From Saccharum officinarum (lineage: Eukaryota; Streptophyta; Magnoliopsida; Poales; Poaceae), in assembly GCA_020631735.1 (NCBI GenBank), contig CM036160.1, positions 6,060,407-6,124,406 of the forward strand: a DNA stretch of 64,000 bases, in the 5' to 3' direction. Below, one piece after another: positions 21,761-33,245 of this stretch. The translations under genes and the position numbers were made by a program. Each line of letters begins with the position of its first letter. The first letter of the stretch is position 1. The notes under the pieces were generated by a model that saw nothing but the letters and a program-made list of their open reading frames with translations, was not told the origin of the DNA and did no database searches.

Positions 21761-23703
21761 GAAAGGTCTTGATGGCTAGAGGGGGGTGAATAGCCTTTTA
21801 AATTTTCTACAAAGACAAGCTAAACAAGTTTATCAATATAACAAATAGCGAGATGCGAGTTTGCTTAGCCTACGGGGTGTTTGCAAGCCACCTAACCAAT
21901 TCACAATTCTAGTATTTGCACTCAACCGCACAAGTCAAACGCGAGAAGGTAACTACAACTACAACTAGCAAGCTACACAAAAGATACTCTAGCAAAGCTA
22001 ACTAGCTAGCAAAGATAACTAAGAAAAGTAATGCGGAGTTGAGTTAGGAGAGTTTCACCGAGGGGCGAAGTATTGAGCCAACAATATGATCAACAATGAA
22101 TACCAAGATAACCGAACACCGGGATCAATCAATCACAATATGAAAGTGATGACACGAAGATTTATCCGAGGTTCACGTGCTTGCCGCACGCTAGTCCCGT
22201 TGTGTCCTCTTCACCACGTGGTTCGGTGGCTAATCGTCTCACACCGAGCCTCTCAAAAGGCACACAAGAACCTACCAAATGGCAAAAGGTTGCAATGACA
22301 CGAGCAATTTACTAACGTTGCCTTTGGCGCTTCGCCGAGGTAGGCACAAACCCACAATCACCGGAGGTGGCCAAGAACAATCACCAACTCTTGCCAACGC
22401 CTCCAAGCTGCTCCAAGCCGTCTAGGTGGCGGCAACCACCAAGAGAAACAAGAATCCGCAGCAAATCAACCACCAAGTGCCAACTAGATGCAATCTCACA
22501 ATGCAAATGCACTTGGATCACTCAATCTCACTTCGAATATGCAAAGAAGCAAGAGAGATGAGTGGGAGGGGAGTTGCTTAGCTCAAAGTGCTCACAAGTA
22601 TGTCAAATGTTCGAGAGAGAGAGAGCCTTGAGCCGGCCAACGAGTATTTATAGACGTACCCTTTCGAATAGAGCCGTTAGAACTTAAACAGCAAAATCGT
22701 GCTGACGGACGCGCTGTCCAACTGACCGGACGCGCCGGTCGCCCAACGGCTAACTCGCGAAGCACTGACCGGACGCGCTGGTCCAAATGACCGGACGCGC
22801 GCTGTCGCCAACGGCTAACTGCGAAGCCTGCCGGACGCGCTGGACTGCCGACCGGACGCGCTCGAACGCCGGACGCGCTGGTCCCGTGATGACCGGACGC
22901 GCTGGTCAGCCTGAGCAGCGCACACAAACAATGACCGGACGCGCTGAAGATGACCGGACGCCACAGTGCCAGCGTCCGGTTAGAGTCCAGTAAGCTCCCT
23001 GAACGACCGGACGCGTCCGTCGACAGTGACCGGACGCGCTCGCGTCCGATCATCAACTGAAAAACGCGCAGACACTGAACACTGACCGGACGCGTCCGGT
23101 CATGCAAAGACCGCGTCCGGTTCAGCGTCCGGTCACCTCTGTGACCTCGTTCGCCTCCGTTTCTTTTCCGACTTCCGCGTAGTGGAAAATAGTCGTTTCA
23201 ACCCTCAAAACGCTGAATCCCGCCTCGCAAGCTCGGCGGGAGGGAGAGAGGACCCCAAACCCTCTCTACCGCTCAAACTCCACGCCTTCGCAAACGTGCT
23301 AACACCACAAGTGATCTCGTCATGTGTGAGTGTGTTAGCATTTTCACATCATTTTTCGAGGCGTATTAGTTCTATCCAAATGCATATGATTATGAAATGC
23401 ACACCTAGAGGCACTTAGGAGTTCAATAGCCGCGTCATTCCCCTCTTTATAGTACGGCTATCTATCCTATAATGTAACCACACCCACTAGGTGTCTTGGT
23501 TACTAAAACACAACCCTTAAGCATATACCTTTGCCTTGATCACGTAGGGTTGCGTCCAAATCCAAGTGTGGCCATCATGATCACCATGTCCATCTTGCCA
23601 CCAACCTTGAATGTACTAATCCTCATATGCTACATACAACTTAGGCATAGGATTAGTACTTAGGCATTGTCACTAATTACCAACACCAAACATAGGACTT
23701 TCA
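21761..23703 (-). repeat. SIRE LTR 2 (middle)
   Basis: About 1,943 bp, lacking the first T of TGAAAGG and ending GGACTTTCA. It has many one- or few-base deletions relative to LTRs 1 and 3 but keeps more intact CpG sites, so it is younger in substitutions yet poorer in indels. Confidence 0.85.
22690..23140. repeat. CpG-rich half-site array in LTR 2 with a 20-bp perfect palindrome
   Basis: About a dozen GGACGCG half-sites plus inverted CGTCCGGT sites, mostly undecayed. The sequence TGACCGGACGCGTCCGGTCA near 23084 is a perfect 20-bp palindrome made of two facing half-sites. Confidence 0.8.
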
Positions 23704-23717
23704 ATCTCCCCTTGTTG
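23704..23717 (-). promoter_or_regulatory. Polypurine tract, SIRE copy B
   Basis: It reads AACAAGGGGAGAT on the minus strand, one G shorter than in copy A. Confidence 0.8.
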
Positions 23718-24820
23718 GTAATTGTGACAAACCTTTCACAAAGATATTATGATAAAATTTTGATTGAACCCATGTCACATTGTCCAAGTATATTACCATG
23801 TGTAAGAATTATGGACATGTGATCATGAATTCAAATTGATAGCAATGGCTCCCCCTACATGTATGCTATATGTTTGGATTTTGGAAGCATACATGTTAGA
23901 TAGGAAAATATAGGAGCATTGACTACCAATAGGTGCTAAGTGTTAAGATTATAGACCTTTGAAGCGTGATACCATCGGAGTAGCGATAAACACCATCTTA
24001 GCACCTTGTGTAGTTAGATTCCACTTGGAAAAGCACAAACATAACTAGAAACCTCGTGAGATCAACATTATAAGCAAGGTTCTAGTACCACTTTGAAAAA
24101 CATGAAGCAAGAAAAATCTAACTACTTCCTATTCATGCTAGTACCTCAATATACATTCAAATTATACTAGCAAGTCACCACACAAGCAATGTATCGGAGA
24201 AAAAGAAATGCATAACTATGCATCATACATATGAAGTGCACATGGAAATGCAACATTCATGTTTAAGAGCTTGCTCCCCTACTTGTGTGCTCAAAATTTT
24301 AGTTGATCCCTTCTTTTATCATTCTCCCCTTTGTGCTTCTCCCCCTTTGAGTTCTATCTTTGTGAACAACATTTTCTCCCCCTTTGGCACCAATGACCAC
24401 AAGGGACCAATTTAGATAGATTATCATGTTGAATTATGGGGTGAGGATCAAGTTTGTGATTCAACCTAGATTGCTTGCATAAATAAAATGCTTGGTTTGA
24501 TCCAAGGGCAAGCTTCTTCACACCTCACTAGAAGGGTTATCATGCACCATGTTGAAGCAAATATTTAGACAAGTTTTCTAGATTAAACACTTAGGATCAC
24601 AAGCTACTTAAACAAGTTATATGTACCACTAGATCATACAAGTCATGGAAACAATAGTGGCACCATATAAACTTCAAATTCATTTGATTTTCATGAATGA
24701 GCCTAGAACATGTAAATTATGACTAGATGCACTAAACAAGTCCTTAGCATAGAATGTATGACATGTCAACCAATTGTACCTTGGGGCTCGAAGAAGAGGC
24801 ATGTCATATATGGAGGTGCA
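23718..24820 (-). other. Spacer between pol and LTR, copy B
   Basis: Nearly identical to the copy A spacer and without a supported reading frame. Confidence 0.6.
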
Positions 24821-27800
24821 TCAACTCATGTTGGAGAAATCAAGTATGTTCAACTCATTTTTTAGCTTGTGAAATCTCTTCTCATCAAGTGGCTTGGTGA
24901 ATAGATCGGCTAATTGATCTTCGGTGCCCACACTCTCAATAGCAATGTCACCCTTTTGTTGATGATCTCTAATGAAATGATGACGAACATCAATATGCTT
25001 TGTTCTTTGATGTTGAACCGGATTGTTGGTTAGCTTCACGGCACTTTCATTGTCACATAGCAATGGCACATTCTTGAAATTGATTCCAAAATCCTTCAAT
25101 GTTGCCTTATCCACAAGATTTGTGCACAACAACTACCCGCGGCGATGTATTCGGCCTCGGCGGTAGATAGTGCAATACTATTTTGCTTCTTGGATGACCA
25201 TGAGACAAGTGATCTTTCCAACAATTGACAAGTCCTGGAAGTGCTCTTTCTCTCCACTTTGTCACCGGCATAGTCGGAATCCGAATATCCAACTAGCTCA
25301 AAGCTTGCACCTTTGGATACCACAATCCAACATCTTGTGTATGCTTTAAGTACCTCAATATTCTCTTTGTTGCCTTCAAATGACTTTCTCTTGGTGAGGC
25401 TTGAAATCTTGCACACATGCATACACTAAACATCACATCGGGCCTTGATGCCGTCACATAGAGTAGGCTACCAATCATTGATCTATATAGCTTTTGATCC
25501 ACCATGTTGCCATTCTTGTCACTATCCAAGCTTCCACTAGTGCTCATTGGAGTAGTGATTCCTTTTGCATCTTCCATACCAAACTTCTTTAGCATATCCT
25601 TTATGTATTTGGTTTGGCTCACAAATGTTCCTTCCTTCATTTGTTTGATTTGAAGTCCAAGAAAGAAACTAAGTTCACCAATCATTGACATTTCAAATTC
25701 CTTTGCCATCATTTTCCAAAACTCATCACAATACTCTTGATTGGTTGAACCGAATATGATATCATCAACATATATTTGCAACACAAACAAGTCTTTCCCA
25801 ATCTTCTTGGTGAATAGAGTAGTATCCACTTTGCCCATGACAAATCCTTTAGATAGCAAGAAGTCCCTCAATCTTTCATACCATGCTCTAGGTGCTTGCT
25901 TCAATCCATACAAAGCTTTTCTCAATTTGTAGACATGATTGGGTTTCTTGTCATCTTCAAAACCGGAAGGTTGCTCCACATACACCTCCTCTTGAATGTA
26001 CCCATTGAGAAATGCACTCTTCACATCCATTTGATATAGCTTGATATTGTGAGCACAAGCATAGGCAAGTAAGATCCTAATTGCTTCCAATCTTGCAACC
26101 GGGGCATAAGTTTCACCAAAGTCAAGACCCTCTATTTGTGTGTAACCTTGAGCCACTAGTCTTGCTTTGTTCCTTACTACTATCCCATCTTGATCTTGCT
26201 TGTTGCGAAAGACCCATCTTGTTCCAATGACATTGTGATCCTTAGGCCTCTTAACTAATTCCCATACTTCATTTCTCTTGAAGTTGTTGAGCTCTTCATG
26301 CATTGCATTTACCCAATCCGGATCTCTCAATGCTTTATCAATGTCCTTGGGTTCTTCCATTGACACAAAAGAAGAGTGAGCACAAAAAGATGTCAATCTT
26401 GATCTAGTTTGAACTCCCCTTTGTATGTCACCAATGATGGAATCCAATGGATGGTCTCTTGCAATGTTAGTTGATTGAAGCACTTGGACTTGATTGCTTG
26501 GATGTTGATGTTGATCATAAGTTGGTGATGATGAACTAGCCACTTGTTGATCTTGTTGCACTTGAGATGATGTACTAGCTTTATTTTGCATTAGAGAACC
26601 ACTAGCTTGTGTAATTGGACTTTGGAGCACTTGATCTTTGTTATCGTCCACATCAATCACTTGCTTTGGCCTAATATCACCAATATCCATTTCTTTCATA
26701 GCATTGGTCAATTGAGTTCCTCTCACATCATCCAAGTTATCTTCTTCATTTTGAGAGCCATTTGTTTCATCAAATTCAACATCATGAACTTCTTCAAGTA
26801 AACCACTAGCCAAATTCCAAACTCTATAAGCTTTGCTAGTAGTTGAGTAACCAAGTAGAAAGCCTTCATCACATTTCTTCTCAAACTTGCTCAATCTAGT
26901 GCCCTTCTTCAAGATGTAGCATTTGCAACCAAATACCTGAAAGTATGCAATGTTGGGCTTTCTTCCATTTAAGATCTCATATGGTGTCTTCTCTAAGAAC
27001 TTGTGGCAATAGAGACGGTTGCTATAGAAGCAAGCCGTGTTGATTGCTTCGGCCCAAAATGAATGACTCACATTATACTCATTCAACATTGATCTTGCCA
27101 TATCAATCAAGGTTCTATTCTTCCTCTCAACTAAGCCATTTGATTGAGGTGTATACTTGGCCGAGAATTGATGTTTGATTCCAAGCTCATCACATAGCTC
27201 ATCAACTCTTGTGTTTCTAAACTCACTTCCATTGTCACTTCTCACTTTCTTGATTGTGGTTTCAAACTCATTTTGTACTCTCTTGATGAACTTCTTGAAT
27301 ATGTCAAATACATCACTTTTGTCCCCAAGAAAGAATACCCATGTGTATCTAGTGAAATCATCCACAATCACAAAGCCATACTTGTTGCCACCAATGCTTG
27401 TGTATGTAGTTGGCCCAAATAGATCCATGTGCAACAACTCAAATGCCTTGGAAGTACTCATAATGCTTTTCAATGGATGAGTGTTGCCTACTTGCTTTCC
27501 GGCTTGACATGCACTACATAGCTTATCCTTCTCAAATGTGACATCCTTCAAGCCTCTAACTAAGTCATGCTTCACTAACTTGTTCAATTGTTTCATGCCA
27601 ACATGACCAAGTTTTCTATACCATAACCAACCCATACTTGATTTGGTGAGCAAGCATATTGAAAGTTGAGTGTCACTAGCATTGAAATCAACCAAGTATA
27701 GATTCTCATATCTAAAGCCTTTAAAGATCAAGTTAGAGCCATCAACACTAACTATCTCCACATCATCAACACCAAATATGCACTTGAAACCTAGATCACA

Positions 27801-28055
27801 CAATTGAGCAACTGAGAGAAGATTGAAGTTCAACTTTTCAACTAAGAGCACATTGGAAATGCTATGATCATTTGAGATTGCAATCCTTCCAAGAGCCTTT
27901 ACATCACCCTTGCTATTGTCACCAAATGTGATGCTATCAATGCCACTATCATTTGATTTGAGAGAGTTGAACATTCTTGAATCACCGGTCATATGTTGAG
28001 AGCACCCACTATCAAGCACCCAATGCCTTCCTCCGGCCTTATAATTTACATACAA
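24821..28055 (-). pseudogene. Copia pol polyprotein, copy B (two one-base frameshifts)
   Basis: Same domain order as copy A: protease [15 protein letters not shown], integrase DDE, reverse transcriptase YVDDIIFG, RNase H. The frame holds from 28055 to 25293. A GGG-to-GG loss near 25315 shifts it before RNase H, and a TTT-to-TT loss near 25108 shifts it again after GSCCAQ; RNase H text then continues to 24821. Both changes are homopolymer deletions relative to copy A. Copy B keeps the glutamine codon that is a stop in copy A. Confidence 0.85.
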
Positions 28056-28104
28056 AATAATTTAATGTCTTTTAGGTACCCATACTTGCTTGGGTCTTTG
28101 GATG

Positions 28105-29112
28105 TTAGTAACTAAGCTCTTGGTACCCAAATGGCCTTCTTCTTTGGGCCCACAATTGGTGTACCAACAAACCTAGCATGCACACCTTTCTCACCCTTGG
28201 TAAGCACATAACAAGAATCAAAAGAATGTAAGGTACATTAGCATTTTTCTTATTCTTGTTCATTTTGTTGCAATTAATCTCTAGATGCCCAACTTGCTTG
28301 CATCTATTGCAATAACGACCATTGCCCTTCACAAAGCGAGACTTTGGAGTAGCAAAGGCCGCCTTGCCCTTCTTGGGAGTATAGCCCAAACCCTCTTTGT
28401 TAAGAGAGAACCTTTGGCTACCCAAGCATTTTAGCAAGCGGGCATCCCCACCATAAGCATTGCCTAATGCGCGGGTGAGATCATCCACCTCTCTCTTGAG
28501 AGTCTCATTCTCAACCACAAGTGATGAATCACTAGTAGTAGAGATAGAGTTGGTTGTGGTGGATGATGATGAGCTACATGAAGCATTAGTAGGACCAACA
28601 AATAAAGAATCATCAATAATATCACATGTTAGTCCAATACCATAAGTGACAATCACTTGCTCCTCCTTAGCTTCCTTCATGAACTTCTCTAACTTGAGGT
28701 CCTTTTCCTTGATGAGCTCAAGTAGAGTGGAGTGGGCTTCCTTAAGCCTAGTGTGAGCAACTTCAAGATCCTCGTGGTCTTCCTTTAGACACTCACGAGA
28801 GGCCTCTAGCTCATCAAAGGATTTCCTAAGAGCTTTGAGCTCTTGTTCAATTCCTTTGCACTCCTTACTCTTTTTAAGAGCTACAAGCTCCTCCATCAAG
28901 GCATTATTTTCATTGCTCTTGGTAATGCGCTCTTGTTCCAAGATTTTTATTTTCTTGGTGGTCCTCTTATAGCCCTTGCTCATTTGATCTATTATGCCTA
29001 ATAGATCATCCTTGGAGTAGTCCTCATCCTCCTCATCATCACTCCTACAACCATCACTAGCACAAGAATCATCATCACTATCATCATGTTTTACCTTGGT
29101 AGGTTTGGCCAT
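28105..29112 (-). pseudogene. Gag second half with coiled coil and zinc knuckle, copy B
   Basis: Matches copy A for about 290 residues including the CNRCKQVGHLEINC knuckle, then leaves frame through single-base losses near 28221 and 28119, again in short homopolymers. It would otherwise end at the same TAA before pol. Confidence 0.85.
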
Positions 29113-29175
29113 AAGGCATGTCGATGTAGTGTCGAAGATGGATGGCTTATTGGAGAGGGCGATGCTTGCAATGGC

Positions 29176-30237
29176 TCACCGAGTGGTTCTCTCATCATCA
29201 CTAGAGCTATCATCATCACTATCGGAGTTATCACTATCCCAAGTGACCACATAGCCACCACCCTTCTTCTTCTTGTTGATAGTGAAGCCCTTCTTCTCTT
29301 TGTTCTCCTTCTTGTTCTTCTTCAACTTTAACTCCCCATCATGATATCTTTTGTCTTCATAGGGGCACTTTGGCACTATATGATCGAGGCTATTGCAATT
29401 GTAGCAAAGCACCTCCTTTGCCTTCATGAAGTCCCTTCTCTTTCTTGCACCATATCCTTTCTTCTTCATAAACCTCCCCATCTTGTGCACTAGGAGGGCC
29501 ATGGTCTCATCATCGAATGGATCATCATCATCGCTCTCCACCTTGCTCTTGCCCTTAGAGGATGAAGCCTTGAATACAATGGGCTTCTCTTGCTTGACCT
29601 TGATCTCCTTCTTCTCATCTTCATCTTCATCATCATCATATTGAGCATCGGTCATGACATCTCCAAGCACTTGGTTTGGAGTCACCTTGTCCAAACCCTC
29701 TCTTTGGATCATCTTCCTTAAGATAGCAAACTTCTTAGGTAAGTTCATCAAGAACTTATGTGAGAAGTCCTTGTCCTTGACATCTTCTCCTAGGCTCTTG
29801 AGATCATTGACAATAACTTGTAGCCTATAGAACATCTCCGGTATGGACTCATCATCCTTCATCTTGAAGCTTGCAAACTTATCCTTGAGCATATAGAGCT
29901 TGGCACTCTTTACCGTTGAAGTGCCCTCATATGTTTCCTCTAATCTTGTCCACACTTCACTTGCCATCTCAAGATCCTTGATTTGCTCAAAGAACTTTGC
30001 ATCAATCCCATTGTAGAGAGTATTGAGAGCCATAGTGTTGCATTGGTTGTTGATGCAATCATTGTTGGTGAGGTTGTCGGGATCAATGATAGCATAATCA
30101 TGGTGTGTCACCTTCCAAACGTTCTCATGAATAGAGTTAAGATATTGCTTCATCTTTCTTTTCCAATGATCAAAAGATGTGACACCATCAAAGAATGGAG
30201 GCTTGCCCCCGACATGGTTGAACACAACTTGAGCCAT
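29176..30237 (-). CDS. Gag first half (UBN2-type), copy B, intact to a TGA
   Basis: 353 residues starting MAQVVFNHVGGKPPFFDG, 54 bases after the LTR-proximal PBS. It has a UBN2/Copia gag domain (about residues 20-200, with WTRLEETYEG and the SFKMKDDESIPEMF region), an acidic linker, and a CCHC knuckle CYNCNSLDHIVPKC near residue 285, followed by lysine-rich and aspartate-rich stretches. The TGA that ends it is in frame with the gag second half 21 codons later, and the same TGA is present in copy A. It may be a fixed C-to-T change of CGA or a programmed stop. Confidence 0.88.
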   Translation of the reverse strand: MAQVVFNHVGGKPPFFDGVTSFDHWKRKMKQYLNSIHENVWKVTHHDYAIIDPDNLTNNDCINNQCNTMALNTLYNGIDAKFFEQIKDLEMASEVWTRLEETYEGTSTVKSAKLYMLKDKFASFKMKDDESIPEMFYRLQVIVNDLKSLGEDVKDKDFSHKFLMNLPKKFAILRKMIQREGLDKVTPNQVLGDVMTDAQYDDDEDEDEKKEIKVKQEKPIVFKASSSKGKSKVESDDDDPFDDETMALLVHKMGRFMKKKGYGARKRRDFMKAKEVLCYNCNSLDHIVPKCPYEDKRYHDGELKLKKNKKENKEKKGFTINKKKKGGGYVVTWDSDNSDSDDDSSSDDERTTR

Positions 30238-30276
30238 CTTACACCGAGGTTGTTAAGCCTTGAAAATGGTGACCAT

Positions 30277-30291
30277 GGCTCCGATACCACT
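30277..30291 (-). promoter_or_regulatory. Primer binding site, SIRE copy B
   Basis: AGTGGTATCGGAGCC on the minus strand, directly next to the LTR at 30292. Confidence 0.85.
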
Positions 30292-32226
30292 TGAAAGGTC
30301 TTGATGGCTAGAGGGGGGTGAATAGCCTTTTAAAATTTTCTACATAGACAAGCTAAACAAGTTTATCAATATAACAAAGAGCGAGATGCGAGTTTTGCTT
30401 AGCCTACGGGGTGTTTGCAAGCCACCTAACCAATTCACAATTCTAGTATTTGCACTCAACTACACAAGTCAAACCGAGAAGGTAACTACAACTACAACTA
30501 GCAAGCTACACAAAGGAGCTACTAAAGCAAAGCTAACTAGCTAGCAAAGATAACTAAGAAAGTAATGCGGAGTTGAGTTGCGAGAGTTTCACCGAGGGGC
30601 GAAGTAATGAGCCAACCAATATAATCAACAATGAATACCAAGATAACCGAACACCGGGATCAATCAATCACAATATGAAAGTGATGACACAAAGATTTAT
30701 CCCGAGGTTCACGTGCTTGCCGACACGCTAGTCCCCGTTGTGTCTCTCTTCACCACGTGGTTCGGTGGCTAATCGGTCTCACACCGAGCCTCTCAAAAGG
30801 CACCACAAGAACCTACCAAATGGCAAAAGGTTGCAAATGACACAAGCAATTCACTAACGTTGTCTTTGGCGCTTCGCCGAGGTAGACACAAACCCCTCAC
30901 AATCACCGGAGGTGGCCAAGAACAATCACCAACTCTTGCCAACGCATCCAAGCTGCTCCAAGCCGTCTAGGTGGCGGCAACCACCAAGAGAAACAAGAAT
31001 CCCGCAGCAAATTAACCACCAAGTGCCAACTAGATGCTATCTCACAATGCAAATACACTTGGATCACTCAATCTCACTTCGAATATGCAAAGAAGCAAGA
31101 GAGATGAGTGGGAGGGGAGTTGCTTAGCTCAAAGTGCTCACAAGTATGTCAAATGTTCGAGAGAGGGAGAGCCTTGAGCTGGCCAACGAGTATTTATAGA
31201 CGTACCCCTTCGAATAGAGCCGTTAGAAACTGAAATAGCAAAAATCGTGTTGACCGGACGCGCTGGTCCAACTGACCGGACGCGCCGGTCGCCCAACGGC
31301 TAACTCGTGAAGCACTAACCGGACGCGATGGTATGACCGGACACGCTGATCGCACAACGGCTAAGTCGCGAAGCACTGACCGGACGTGCTACGAACGACC
31401 GGACGTGCTGGTCTCATGAATGACCGGACGCGCTGGTCAGCCTGAGCAGCGCACAACAACACAATGACCGGACGCGCTGGAGAAATGACCGGACGCCACA
31501 GTGCCAGTCCAGTAAGCTCCCTGAACGACCGAACGCGTCCGATCGACTATGACCGGACGCGCTTCGCGTCCGATCATCAAACTGAAAAACGCGCAGACAC
31601 TGAACACTGACCGGACGCGTCCGGTCATACAAAGACCGCGTCCGGTCACCACTGTGACCTCCATTCGCCTTCGTTTCTTTTCTGACTTCTGGCGTAATGG
31701 AAAATAGTCGTTTCAACTCCTCGAAAACGCCTGAATCCCTCCTCGCAAGCTCGGCGGGAGGGAGAGAGGACCCCAAACCCTCTCTACCGCTCAAACTCCA
31801 CCGCCTTCGTAAACGTGCTAACACCACCAAGTGATCTCATCATGTGTGAGTGTGTTAGCATTTTCACAATTATTTTTCGAGGCGATATTAGTTCTATCCA
31901 AATGCATATGATTATGAAATGCACATCTAGAGGCACTTAAGAGTTCAATAGCCACATCATTCCCCTCTTTATAGTACGGCTATCTATCCTATAATGTAAC
32001 CACACCCACTAGGTGTCTTGGTTACTAAAACACAACCCTTAAGCATATACCTTTGCCTTGATCACGTAGGGTTGCGTCCAAATCCAAGTGTGGCCATCAT
32101 GATCACCATGTCCATCTTGCCACCAACCTTAGAATGTACTAATCCTCATATGCTACATACAACTTAGGCATAGGATTAGTACTTAGGCATTGTCACTAAT
32201 TACCAACACCAAACATAGGACTTTCA
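30292..32226 (-). repeat. SIRE LTR 3 (right outer, 5' LTR of copy B)
   Basis: 1,935 bp with TGAAAGG...CTTTCA ends, flanked by GACGG on the right. It is shorter than LTR 1 mainly by deletions within the CpG half-site array (31250-31660). Confidence 0.9.
31250..31660. repeat. CpG-rich half-site array in LTR 3
   Basis: GACCGGACGCG half-sites, several decayed, and the palindrome TGACCGGACGCGTCCGGTCA near 31606. At least two segments present in LTR 1 are deleted here. Confidence 0.75.
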
Positions 32227-32231
32227 GACGG

Positions 32232-32396
32232 ACCCTGCAGTACCCCCAGCACCACCACCATCGAGAGACTTCGACGCCGAGCCTCTCCTCCTGTTCACTC
32301 AACCACCGCCAAACGAAGAAGAACCTGCACCAAGCTCAGTGGAAGAATCTCCAGCACGCCGGAATGAAGCCTCCTTGTCCGACAAAGTAGACTAGT
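32232..32396 (+). pseudogene. 3' part of the same split ORF, to its stop codon
   Basis: It continues the frame of 12415-13021 directly after the second GACGG target copy and reads proline- and acid-rich sequence including FTQPPPNEEEPAPSS, ending SDKVD and TAG at 32394-32396. Together the two parts make about 257 codons. The following 100 bp look like a 3'-UTR. Confidence 0.7.
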
Positions 32397-33245
32397 CCTC
32401 CCAAGGGAGATGTACTCGTAGTCAGCACCTCCCTCTTTCTCCATTGTTGTATTCCTCCCGTGGTAATCAAAATCTGTGTGTTTGGCTCGTGACCCCGAAC
32501 CTTACCAAAGCAAGAAATGTTAAATATGGTGTATGGAAAAAAATAGATAAATAGGCATCATGCGCTAAGAAGCCAAGTAAGGGTGATCACGAGATAAAGA
32601 ATAATCTACACGAAAGGTAATCAGATCTAAGAAATAAAATAATAGAAGATTTGAGGCTAAATCTTCTAAGTGGGGTAGACCTAGACCCCTATTCAGGAAT
32701 ATAAGAGTCACTAATCAAGTGGAGTGAAAACAAGTTAAGCAAGCTACTGAAGGTGCAAGCTTTTGGATGAGAAATGGAATCCTAAGTTCATAGTTATTAT
32801 TGCTCAAAAAAAATCAAGACGCTGGCACCATAAATCTAGAGGATTTGAAGAAAATTAGACAATAGAGGTCTAAATCATCTAAGTGGGGTAGCCGAAGACC
32901 TGGAAATTGGAATTACTTAGGGATTAGAAAGACAGAAGATTTGGGCTGAGTGACTACTAATATTACAAGAAAAGGGCACCAGGAAACATGAGCGGAGATG
33001 GAATTGATTCACTTAGCCTCAAGTGTTACCGCAAGCCATGTATGACAATAGTGACCTACTGTAAATGAGAATAGGATTTTCGAAGACCGAAGAATTCGCA
33101 GAGATAGTCCAGCAAGAAAAAAGGGGCATTAGGGATCTTTCTCTCTCTAATTTCTTTTCTCCCTCTCTAGTTTCTCTCTCTGACTAGTTTCTCCCTCTAG
33201 TTTGCTTGAATCTCGGGGACGAGATTCTTCTAAGTGGGGTAGATC
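32397..33245 (+). other. 3' internal tail of the gypsy-like element with three PPT-like motifs
   Basis: Non-coding. The motif TCTAAGTGGGGTAG occurs near 32667, 32878 and 33232; the last lies directly before the LTR and is the likely polypurine primer. The two earlier copies sit in similar contexts (AAATCWTCTAAGTGGGG). Confidence 0.65.

Larger units (their letters stand above)
13022..32226 (-). mobile_element. SIRE/Maximus-type Copia insertion, LTR-int-LTR-int-LTR
   Basis: The outer LTRs start TGAAAGGTCTTGATGG and end GGACTTTCA. They are flanked by the 5-bp duplication GACGG at 13017-13021 and 32227-32231, so the whole 19.2 kb behaves as one insertion. Both internal segments read on the minus strand with gag, protease, integrase, reverse transcriptase and RNase H in Copia order. 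A partial LTR (21609-21660), 100 Ns and an almost complete LTR (21761-23703) separate them. The tandem form could come from LTR-LTR recombination or from assembly of two alleles across the gap. Confidence 0.85.
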
